A stretch of DNA of 64,000 nt from Amphimedon queenslandica (lineage: Eukaryota > Porifera > Demospongiae > Haplosclerida > Niphatidae). Shown here piece after piece: positions 53,203 through 64,000 of the stretch. The first letter of the stretch is position 1. The number at the start of each line of letters is the position of its first letter. Under the pieces are notes generated by a model. The model was not told the DNA's origin. It did no database searches and saw only the letters and a program-made list of their open reading frames with translations. The translations under genes were made by a program, and so were the position numbers. The stretch is from positions 433,075 to 497,074 of the forward strand of contig NW_003546269.1 of assembly GCF_000090795.2 (NCBI RefSeq). The letters run 5' to 3'.

Positions 53203-54873
53203 ATGGCTGACGAGGTAGAAAATCCTGTTGTAGAAGAGACAACTGGAGAAGAGGACAAAGGCTTCATGGAAGAAGTCCTAGCTGAGGTGATAAGGAGGAC
53301 ACCAGAGGAAGATCAGAAGGAGGGAGGAGACGAGGAGCCAGAAGAAAAGAAAGAAGAAGGACCTAAGGAAAGTGATGAGCAGCAACCAGAAGAGAGCAAA
53401 GAGGAAGAGCAACCAGAAGAGAGCAAGGAAGAGGATGAGGGGAAGAAAGAAGAGGAGGAAGCAGCCAAGTCTCCTGCAAATGATGATCCTGAGCCAACAC
53501 CTGCTACTGATGATGATAAGAAAACTGATGAAACTAAAAAGGAGGAAACTAGTGAAATAACAGAAGATACTGAAAAAGAGGCCAAAGAAAAGAAAGAAGC
53601 ATCACCAAAGCAGTCACCGGAAAAGAAAAGTAACTAAAATTTTGCTGTATTACTTAAAAATGCATGCTTAGAATTCAATAGTGTCTACTACATTTCCTCT
53701 TAAAACAGTCACATTCATCACCCTTAGCTCGTTTACAAAATACCTGCACTAACCTCGTAATTTGACTACTTGCTATTATTACTATTTTTATTTTTGATTC
53801 ATTTTAGAGAAGGATAGAAAGACTCGCGAGCCAGTAGAAGAAATAGTTGTTCCTCACTTGCTCTCCGATGAGGCATTATCTGAGAAAGGAGTTCCTGCAA
53901 CTGAGATGGAAAGTTACAAGTAAGACGATTAATAAGCAATACAGCGATATCTTTGAGTAGCAAAGAAAACCCAAAAAACCTCAACATAATGAAACACTTT
54001 ATTTGTAATAATTTACTATCAAAAGTGCATAAGAAATAGATAAATTATAGTCTACTATTGTTCCTATTATTGTAAAGAAATTTTGTGTGCTAGTAATACG
54101 CAAAAGGCTAGAACTATTTGAGCACAGACTGTGTCCATTCGCACCCTGTACCATCACTCCAGTCTCACATTATCAACAAAATTAATTTTCTTAATTTTGC
54201 TTAAATAATAATATTAAGACCTATGGATTGGTCATCAGTGCATTGTTGACATTCTGTGGTCAATTAGCGTTGTTAATGAATCTACTTAGTGTGATAATAT
54301 TGCTATGGATACCAGCCTGTTTATTAAGAAGCTTATCTGTCCTAGCTATAGCTTGTAGACCTCCTACTTATTTTATTACTCCCAAGAGAGAAAGGGGAAG
54401 GGGGTAGAGTGTACGTGGGATTGTTTAGGATTAGTTTCCATAATAAGACTTGATGTTGTTCTTTGTGATTTAATTGGCAGTATGTAAATGGAATTCAGTT
54501 TATGTATACACTTAAAAGCTCTATAGCACTGCAGCTGGGGTATAGTTTTATTGATTTGTGAGAAGAGAAAGAATACATTTAAAAAGAGTAAAGTAGCTGT
54601 AACTAATAGGGTGGGAGAGAGTGTGGGAGACATCGCATTATATGGACGATTGTCACTGTATACTCAAACATTGATTGAGCGTGGAAAAACAAATCGACAT
54701 GGCATTTGATACTAGAGTAATTATTATGTCTTTCTACTAGGGCAAGGCCAGGAAGAGTCATGCAAGCGTGTCTTTACTAAATAATCTTTAAGCTTCCATT
54801 TCGCATTTACTTAACAGATTCTGTTTGTTTTTAAAAATATACATTTTGTTTTCTCTCTCTCTCTCCCTCTTTC

Positions 54874-54928
<55 letters not shown>

Positions 54929-57900
54929 CTCAGGCGGTTTTACCTAAAACAAGCATTTGCTCCAAAGACTTGGTACGAGTCTTTGAAGGACCACACTTTT
55001 GAGACCAAGTTCCTCACACTATCCAATGAAGAGGTAAACACTATGACATCATTATGACATCATTGTCTAGTTTGCTTTTTACTTGGGTTCTTGCTTTGAC
55101 AAATAATTTACAAAATAACAGCATGTTTGTAATTTGGAAATATGCAGTGAAGCCATAATCCTTTTAGTTGGTTGTATATAGTGTCTACCTTTTATACACT
55201 GTTGGCTGTCTTTATTGGAACTACATGTATCATTGTCTTTGCATAGCAATGTGTATAAATGTATTGTGTGTGTGTAGGCACTATATTATACTATACTCTT
55301 TTTAATGCATTTTATAGAGGAATTACGTACATTGTACATATTACATGTCATTTATTTTTATTATTATTTTATTTCGTCATTAAAGGTTGATCTCTTACTG
55401 GCCATGCACCATTCTCCATCCGATGATCCACCAGAGCTCACTGACCAGCATAAGGAGACACTTGAAGGTCTCAAGGAGAAGATTGAGACTATCATTAAAG
55501 AATATGGAGAGGCAGGAGCTTTTCTGAGGTTGAACACAAAGACCCCAACCGATTCGGTTTTAGAGAGAAATGACTGTGACTATATACAATCTATACAAGT
55601 AATGGAGTGAAGGAAAATTTATAATTATAATAATTATTATTTTGTAGGAGGGTGTGACGACAGAGATGGAAATAGAGAACCAATTTGCAAATGCTTACCT
55701 TATATGGAGGTCGTGGAGATCGAGCTCCTTCCGCGAATCAAATACTCAGCCTCGCGGTGAGTAAAACATGTATTGAATAAGTAATATATGGAACATGTAG
55801 TGAGTATTTGTTACTCATTGAGTACGATGTGTGTGTACATTAAGCATGTGTGTATGAGTACATGTACATGTACATACACATGTACACATGTGCATGTACA
55901 TGTACATGTACATGCACATGTACACATGTGCATGTACATGTACATGCATGAGTACATATACATGTACATGTATATGTACATGTACATGTACATGTACATG
56001 TACATATAGTAGAGATATCGCTACAATATAATTATATTGGCAAGTGAATAATATTATTACTAAAGTATTTTTGAAAGAACAATTAAAGATAGGATAAACA
56101 ATAACTGTATAATAGATATCACAATTGTTAACTGTTGTAAACAGCAACTTTGTTTTTAGGCAATAATGTTTTGCGGAGGAGTCTGAGACGTATACAAAAG
56201 TCCTTTCGTCCGGCTACTGGCGGTAGGACCCAGTCTAGGAGCAAGGAAGAAGGTCAGTTAAAATATTAAAATATATATAATTTTTATTTTTTTGAATTAG
56301 GTGATTCTGCCGACCCGTTGGCAGAGGAAAATAAAAAGAATGAAGAAGATGGAAAGGTTGCAGAGGAAGCCACGCCCAACGTTGAGGCCACACCTACAAC
56401 AGAGTCTGCAGGGGAAGGACCAATCACTGTAGAAGCAACTATTGAAGGCACTCAAGGTTTGTATTTGTATATAGTTTATTTTGCCAAAAATCCTGTACTA
56501 TTATAGTACATGGTAAATTTTTCATAAATGGCAAAAAAGTTCCCCATTCTTTTATAATTTTTTTGATATTGTGTAGCAAGTTTGAGCTAATTCTGATCAA
56601 AATCGAATTTTTTACAAATTTTTAAAGTTACTCATAAATCAGGTCAAAGTCCCTGTACTGTAGTACAGGGTCTTCAGCCAAATTTGAGCAAAAATGACTA
56701 GGAGAGAATTCTCCATTTTTATAATTTATTCTGATACATATACATGTTTTTATGTTGTGTAGCAAGTTTGAGCTAATTCCGATCAAAATTGGATTTTTTA
56801 CGAATTTTTAAAGTTACTCAAAAATCAGGTCAAAGTCCCTGTACTATAGTACAGGGTTTTCAGCCAAATTTTGCCAAAATTGACTAGGAGAGAATTCTCC
56901 ATTTTTATAACGTTTTCTGATACATATACATGTTCTTATGTTGTGTAGCAAGTTTGAGCTGATTCTGATCAAATTTGGATTTTTTATGAATTTAAAAAGT
57001 TATTCCAAAAACCGGACCAAACTCCCTGTATAGTACAGGGTCTTCAACCCAATTTACCCAAGAATGAAAAGGAGAAAATTCTCAATTTTTATAATGTTTT
57101 TCAATACTTATACATGTTCTTATGTTGTGTAGTAAGTTTTGAGCTTATTTCTATGTGTGTACATTATTTTAGTATCTTTATTTAATTCAATACAGCAGAA
57201 CCTGAAACCCAAACCACCACTGAGACTGAGACCAAAACTGCTGAAAATTCTGAAACCCAGACTGCTGCAGCTGAAACAACTGAGACTGAAACTCAAACCC
57301 CACAGACTGAAACTGAGACTGCCAATACTGGGACTGAAGAGGCTCAGACTGATGATGATTCAGCAAAGAAAGAAGAAGAGAAAAAAGAAGAGAAAGGAGA
57401 GGAAGAAGGAGAGAACAAAGGAGAAGAAGGAAAAGTGGAAGAGAAGGAGAAAGATGGAGAGAAGGAAGAAGAGACTAAAAAAGAAGAAGAAAACAAGGAA
57501 AGCAGGCCTAAATCTTTATTGAAAGAAGTAAACTTGTTGCAATTTTTATGTGATTATTTTCATCATATTCTCTTCCCATAGACTAGCCCTCCCAGTGAGG
57601 AGCATCAGATGATCAAAGTTAAACAAGAGACTCTTCAGAATAAGGTTCTTCGTGGGTTTATGCGTACTATATTTACTCGCTATCGTGTTAAAAATGCTGA
57701 TGAAGCTATTGCACTACTGACAACCAGTCTACTCATTAAAGAGGTACATGACTAGGTGTATATGTGTTATAAATGGTGATTGCACTGATGAAAAGTTTTA
57801 AAATACAAATCTTAAAAATATTAATTAAAGTGTATTGGTTTTATGATGTACATGTACATGTGAGTTACCTAAAGGACTAATGAATGTCAATTAAAAAACA

Positions 57901-58931
57901 TTTAGCTTTGATATTTTTACCTCAAAGTAATTGGTAGACTTTGTAAGTATGTCCCTGATGCCATACATAAAGCAAACACTGCAATATCAATAGTGTTTTA
58001 CCATTGAGATGATTGGTATTTTATTGGCCAATCGCTTTGATCTCTCTCTCTGTCTCTGTCTCTGTCTCTTTCTCTCTGCAGGAGCTTGAACAAGTCAAGA
58101 AGTTTGTGGAAATTGAAGGTACCGAGGCCGTCCTTGCCATCATGAAGTGGGTATCTACTGATCTTCCCCGCTACCCTGGAATGAACTTTAGGGCTTTTGT
58201 CTATAATGTAAGCTATTAATATATATATACATGTACATATATTGATTTGGTATCTGTAATGCTAATGTACAGTATATTATAACATTTATCTTTTTTAATA
58301 TTCCCTTTTCTTTTTCTATAGAACATGCTGACAGCTGTCACACAGCATGACGACATTCTCTACGTTCCCAACATTGCCCGTTTCAAGAAGACGATACTCA
58401 GTAAGATCCAGTATTTCTTTGATAACGATCTAAAGCCGGCAATGGAGAAAGAGGGCAACTACATTGTGGACTTGTTCTTGGCACCAAACAAAGTAATGAT
58501 GCAATAAGATTTTTATATGAATACACACACACACACAATACTACTGATATGTTGTAATGTATTTTCGCTGTGGATTTGAGCCAAAATTAGCTCGTGCCAT
58601 AGCACTGCTGTATGCAGCATAATAAGTTTGAGTATAGTTTGGAGCAATTTGTTAGTTACGAGTTAAAATTGTTTTTTTGCAGATCTTTGTCACTGAGCTC
58701 CACCCATTCCATCAGAGTACAGGGGCATGTCTCTTCACTTGGCAGCAATCCCAGAAAGTTCTCATGGGAGGAGGTGGTAATGGTACGGCCGTGGAGCTTC
58801 GTCATATCCACACTCCATTTAAGAAGTGTTTTACTGGCCTCCTTCCTCATTGGCAGACTGTGTGTGAGACTGTGACACAGAATAAGAGAGGAGAGGATGA
58901 ATCGACTGGAAACAAATGTGTCATCCTTTAA
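53203..58931 (+). CDS. D123/CDC123-family protein with acidic insert and C-terminal CaaX box
   Basis: CDC123/D123 is an ATP-grasp-type assembly chaperone (for eIF2 in yeast and human). Recognisable family blocks are WYESLKDHTFETKFLTLS (54.96 kb), EAGAFLRLNTKTPTDSVL (55.52 kb, aligned with the GGxFxKLNxxxPxD region), PGMNFRAFVYNNMLTAVTQH (58.2-58.35 kb) and IVDLFLAPNKIFVTELHPFH with GACLFTW (58.47-58.75 kb, equivalent to VWLIDFNPF...LLFTW). Twelve exons are readable from ATG 53203. The N-terminus (about 140 residues) and a central insert (56.3-57.5 kb) are very rich in Glu, Lys, Thr and Pro. They separate the two halves of the D123 domain. The chain ends NKCVIL, a CaaX box whose final Leu predicts geranylgeranylation, unlike ordinary CDC123. 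It is therefore a divergent, probably membrane-linked family member. Confidence 0.78.
54849..54932 (+). repeat. (CT)n polypyrimidine tract at a splice acceptor
   Basis: About 80 nt of nearly pure CT end at the acceptor cag just before the exon beginning at 54934. It serves as an unusually long polypyrimidine tract. Similar CT runs precede exons at 51.63, 58.06, 59.55 and 60.2 kb. Confidence 0.85.
55856..56006. repeat. (ACATGT)n tract, ~150 bp
   Basis: Almost continuous TACATGTACATG repeats with TGCATG variants in an intron of the D123-family gene. The hexamer is self-complementary, so the tract can form hairpins, and it opens artificial frames on both strands (Met-Tyr or His-Val runs). Confidence 0.92.
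56500..57140 (-). repeat. Palindrome repeat, ~3.5 tandem copies in an intron of the D123-family gene
   Basis: Units of about 185 bp with palindromes near 56650 (TACTGTAGTA centre), 56836 (CCCTGTACTATAGTACAGGG) and 57022 (shortened). The orientation is opposite to the host gene. TCATAAATGGCAAAAAAGTT marks a diverged first copy. Confidence 0.88.
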
Positions 58932-59266
58932 GAGAAACTATACTAGCTCTATCATGATCATCATCATCATTAATTTATTATTATTATTATTATTATTATT
59001 ATCATTTAAAATTATTTGAAGTGACAGATATAGAATTATAATTTAACTAACTATAATAATATAATTATTTTATTTATGAATCATTTCAGTTTCTTTCCCT
59101 TTTCAATTTTCATTCATTTCCATTGCTGTTTTTTGCAAATAAAAATTAATTATGTTGGTGGGCGTTGCCAAAATTAATATAGGGGTGTGGTTTAAAGGTT
59201 TATTATTATTAATCGAATTGCTGTTGTTCATTGCCGCCATTGTTTTATTGTTACAAACCAAAGAAA

Positions 59267-60493
59267 ATGCCTGCAAAGAAGAACGAAGGAGCAAAGAAGA
59301 TGACAGAAGAGGAGCTCTTACTCCTAGAAAGCTCTCGTCACGTATCTATGGCCACTTCTGCTCTTTTCTATGGGAACGCTTTCATTGTTTCTGCTCTGCC
59401 ACTTTGTATGTGTATGGGAGGATAAAGGGCTCACGTGATATCTCTTTACAATGTCATTTCTTGCTTTATACTTGTACTTTTATTGATTGATTGTGTGTAT
59501 TTAACTTCTTTTTTCCCCTCTCGTTTCTTAATCTTTTGCTACTCCATCTCCTCTTTCTCTCCCTCCTCCTCTCTCTCCCTCCCCCCCTCTCTCAGGGTTG
59601 TATTGGAGGATACAGATGCTTGATCCACTCACATACTCTCCGTTGTTCGTCATATTTGTTTGCGTGAGTACCTACCTTGTTGCGTATGCCTACAGAAACC
59701 TCCAACACACAATGAAATACAAGTGAGATAAACACTAGATATACAAGTAGTTTGAACATAATGTATTTAACATACATGTACCTTATTTAAATGTCATTGT
59801 TGAGAATAATGTATTATATTATTATTGTAATTAAATATTAAAGTATTTTAGCATTTTCCTTTATCATTTTTCCTTCATCTTTTTTTCTCTCTCAGGATTG
59901 CCCTACGTCGTGAAGGTGTCATTTCTCGTGAAGTTGCTCAAGAGCTAAGCAAAGAGAACAAGCAGGAGCGTGATACAAAGTAAGTACTTTACGTACAAAA
60001 TATTACTCTAGGCCACTTGAGTACCTTGTTAAAGGTGTTGTGTGTTTAGCTGCAGCTTTAGGACATTGTCACTATGCCCTTGTGAGGGTTTAGTGCTGTG
60101 TTTTCCAGCTGTGGTATTTTGATTATTGCGCCGCATAAATTTATCAACAAATTCTTATTTATGTCATTCATTGTCCTCTCTCTCTCTCTCTCTCCTTCTC
60201 TCTCTTTCAGAGCATCAGAAAAGAAGAATAAAGTTGCAGATAGAGAGGCGACTGCCTTCTCCATATTTTACAGCAATACACTGTATTTCTTCATACTCTT
60301 GGTTCTGTTCTGGTTTATGAGAACATTTCATCCAGTTGTGTAAGTCATTCCTTTTCAATCTCTTCACTTCTTTTTGATTGATGTACATATAATACTCTCC
60401 CTCTCTTTTTCTTTTTGTAGTAATTTCTCCATAACGACTTCAGGATCTGCTTTTCTACTGGCTTTTTTCTCAACAGGTGGAAAGACAAAGTAG
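59267..60493 (+). CDS. SSR3: Translocon-associated protein subunit gamma (TRAP-gamma)
   Basis: TRAP-gamma is a four-helix ER membrane protein of the complex that assists Sec61 during protein insertion. Exons are 59267 to about 59407, 59596-59723, 59896-59981, 60211-60340 and 60420-60493. They encode MTEEELLLLESSRHVSMATS with ALFYGNAFIVSALPL, then LYWRIQMLDPLTYSPLFVIF with STYLVAYAYRNLQHTMKYK. Next come IALRREGVISREVAQELSKE, KKNKVADREATAFSIFYSNT and the final NFSITTSGSAFLLAFFSTGG with KTK. Each block and the four hydrophobic segments align with animal SSR3, including the cytosolic loop ending [20 protein letters not shown] in vertebrates. The start was chosen at MPAKKNEG by comparison. Confidence 0.93.
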
Positions 60494-61259
60494 AGCCCAT
60501 TCATGTATGTACATAATGTCACGTGTACATATGATTGAGTAACCTCTCTTTCTTTCTCTCCCCCTCTCTCTCTTTCTCTCTCTCTCCTCTTTCTCTCTAA
60601 TATTTTCCTCTCTCTTTGCTACCATGTACCTCTTCTGTCTCTCTCTCTTTCACCCTCCTCCCCTTTCCCCCTCTTTTCTATAGGCTATAGAGGTGTAATC
60701 TTATTAATAATTTTTCAAATCTAGGACGTAACTATTATTATTATTATTATTTTCAATTTTTTCACAATGTACAGTTACCCATTGCCTCTATACCATGTCA
60801 AATGTCAAGCGCTGCCAGAGGTCACCGTGGAGCCAAGGGGTACCTCCACGCGTGAAACCCTTTCGAATTTTATAAAGTTAATAAATTAATTAATTGGCAT
60901 TACATCATTATGAGAGTTTGTGGTTAATTTGAGTGGGTGTGGCTATCAGTGGCATGTGGTCACATGACAGGCTAGCTCCAACCTGATTGGCTGGTTTGTC
61001 TTCATCCATTATTAACAAGTGGTTTGGACTCAGGCTATATTAATTTATGGTGCCTCTTTTGTAGAGGAGAAAAAAAGATTTCTTCACCTCTTTGTATCTA
61101 AGGACATCATTCAAGGTTAGGTTCTATAGAACGTGCTCCGACATTAGGTCGTTCAAGCTGTAGAGAAGAAGGAGCGAGAAGTATAAGAACTTTTAAAAGC
61201 TTTTCTCTCTTTAGGAAAGGAGAAAGATAGTAAGAACAAGAGGTTTAAGATAAAGTAAA
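60494..61259. other. Intergenic region with CT-rich tract
   Basis: A pyrimidine-rich stretch (about 60545-60680, CTCTCT and CCCCTCT runs) is followed by AT-rich sequence and the 5' flank of the CHD-type gene. AATAAATTAATTAA near 60880 may contain a polyadenylation signal. No gene was recognised. Confidence 0.45.
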
Positions 61260-62866
<1,607 letters not shown>

Positions 62867-63462
62867 TAAGAAAATATATGCATGTACATATTGTACATGT
62901 AGTGCTGCATGTGCAATAAAGTACATGTACATGTAAAACTTTAGTGCGTATACATGTAGCCCAAAAAGTTTGCGGGATTTATATTTTGCAATTTTTGTGC
63001 TACTAGAGCAGATTTGGAATTTAATTTTGCTGGTATAGGCGTGAGCTGTTGACACGCCCATTAACTATAGCGCTTTGCAGAATCGATTTGTGTTTTTAAT
63101 GATGAACAGCAAACAGCAACATTAAATTCCAGCAGCTATACGGTATTTTTAAGATGTTGGTTCATTAAAGTATTGTAAGTACATATATTATGTGCAGGCT
63201 GATCAGTACATGGTTAGAATTCAATACAATGTACTGTATATACATTGTGATGATGCAGACTCACTTTTATGGCTTGATGAAGTGGGCAGTTTCTTGATTA
63301 TTATTAATGATATTTTAAAAAATAACTATGCTTGCAAGACACATACACATGTACTAGGAATACTAAGATTACTGTTATGTGGCCCTAATGGCTGTCAACA
63401 CAATACTATAGGATCACTACTAGCCCTAATGGCTCAACTGCATGCATGCTATAGGTAGCAAT
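62867..63462. other. Putative intron of the CHD-type gene; no other feature supported
   Basis: AT-rich, with scattered ACATGT hexamers. A short direct duplication (CCCTAATGGCTGTCAACA near 63383 and CCCTAATGGCTCAACTGC near 63425) is visible. An 88-codon plus-strand frame here has no family resemblance. Confidence 0.45.
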
Positions 63463-64000
63463 TCATTGAACATACAGTTCATAAAATGTTAGTTTAATGT
63501 CTTCAGTGTGTGTTCCTTGATCAACACACACCCTCATCTCAAGGTAGTCAGTAGTGGGAGCATCAAGTGTTTTGTTAAACCAGGGGAGTCTGGAATCAGA
63601 GCAACAACCAGCTTCAGCAGCATCACATCCTTGACCATCCCAGAGTGGATCAGTAGAATAGAAAATTGGATCCCAACTATCAGTGGGGTTAGCCGATTCG
63701 CAGAAATAATCGTTTCCTATGAAACTTTGTGGACTGCTACCATTAGCGCATGGACAATTGTCAAAGTAGCTTTTATTCGAGTGTACCCCAACTAACAGTG
63801 ACCATATATGGTGACGAGGAGATCCTCCACGAGTGATACTAACGCCATCAAGATATACCGAGTCAATATCTTGTCTATTAGGATGAACAGCATCAGGTGT
63901 ACCATATTGGTATCCTACTACTCTACCACAAACTTGAGAATAACTGATATCATTTGATGAAAATTTCACAGAATCGCAAGTGGCCCCCATTGTATCCTTC
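63463..64000 (-). CDS. Cysteine-rich extracellular domain protein (C-terminal part)
   Basis: The minus-strand frame (stop at 63463) runs to the window edge and is therefore 5' partial. It carries a conserved invertebrate secreted domain with blocks SYSQVCGRVVGYQYGTPDAV, IDSVYLDGVSITRGGSPRHH followed by IWSLLVGV, CPCANGSSPQSFIGNDYFCE, DPLWDGQGC and a CC pair, and TTDYLEMRVCVDQGTHTEDI with the terminal LYVQ. Paired cysteines and predicted sequons (NKS, NGS, NKT) point to an extracellular, disulfide-bonded fold. I know this domain only as uncharacterised and often expanded in sponges and cnidarians. ATG 63990 is probably internal, because the domain normally has an upstream part. It lies antisense inside or just after the CHD-type gene. 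Confidence 0.75.
   Translation of the reverse strand, partial: KDTMGATCDSVKFSSNDISYSQVCGRVVGYQYGTPDAVHPNRQDIDSVYLDGVSITRGGSPRHHIWSLLVGVHSNKSYFDNCPCANGSSPQSFIGNDYFCESANPTDSWDPIFYSTDPLWDGQGCDAAEAGCCSDSRLPWFNKTLDAPTTDYLEMRVCVDQGTHTEDIKLTFYELYVQ

Noticed and set aside
55811-56147. Met-Tyr and His-Val repeat frames
   Set aside because: They are products of the (ACATGT)n microsatellite with no conserved flanks.
57139-57522. Plus-strand Lys/Leu/Pro-rich frame of 127 codons
   Set aside because: It is the alternate frame of the acidic exon of the D123-family gene, whose proper frame gives Glu/Thr-rich sequence and joins the neighbouring exons.

Overview
The window looks like nuclear DNA of a basal metazoan, most likely a demosponge. 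It is AT-rich, genes are packed tightly on both strands, most introns are about 50-100 bp with GT-AG ends, and many genes have a single exon. The gene set is animal-specific (CC2D2A, a Mi-2/CHD N-terminus, MLF, NIPSNAP, a B-box/NHL protein, ZU5 and death-fold proteins). The taxon is inferred from gene style, not proven.

1-12 kb: a cyclic-nucleotide-binding exon at the left edge, then a PREB/Sec12 gene, a one-exon death-fold-like protein, a one-exon B-box/NHL protein, and a broken duplicate of the PREB 3' end. On the minus strand follows a remarkable gene (7932-11830). My exon model joins a Ras-like GTPase to a ZU5/UPA-like region and a CARD/death-like domain in one open frame of 632 codons. 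Its middle is an array of 13 intron-like units of about 102 bp. Each unit carries a 3' splice site, exactly one codon, and a 5' splice site. This is the most unusual structure in the window.

12-23 kb: one large minus-strand gene, CC2D2A (ciliary transition zone), whose introns hold a tRNA-Phe, three inverted-repeat (MITE-like) elements and a tandem array of a dispersed palindrome-containing repeat. 23-29 kb: a one-exon protein with two tandem MAPK-like pseudokinase domains, then an SLC25 carrier of the pyrimidine-nucleotide type.

29-38 kb: a segmental duplication. Two nearly identical PDCD7-like (U11/U12 snRNP 59K) genes, three related small membrane coiled-coil genes (one frameshifted) and a detached copy of the last GMPS exon lie beside the full GMP synthetase gene. 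38-47 kb: a one-exon SLC7 transporter, a divergent actin-related protein, the phenylalanyl-tRNA synthetase beta gene (FARSB), and an unrecognised zinc-knuckle/EF-hand-like protein.

47-64 kb: two NIPSNAP paralogs, a myeloid leukemia factor gene sharing an NRF1-like bidirectional promoter with a D123/CDC123-family gene that ends in a CaaX box, TRAP-gamma (SSR3), the N-terminal exons of a Mi-2/CHD chromatin remodeler, and a partial antisense gene for a cysteine-rich extracellular domain at the right edge.

A family of units of about 186 bp carrying the palindrome CCCTGTACTATAGTACAGGG recurs in introns and spacers throughout. A related family of about 181 bp fills one FARSB intron.
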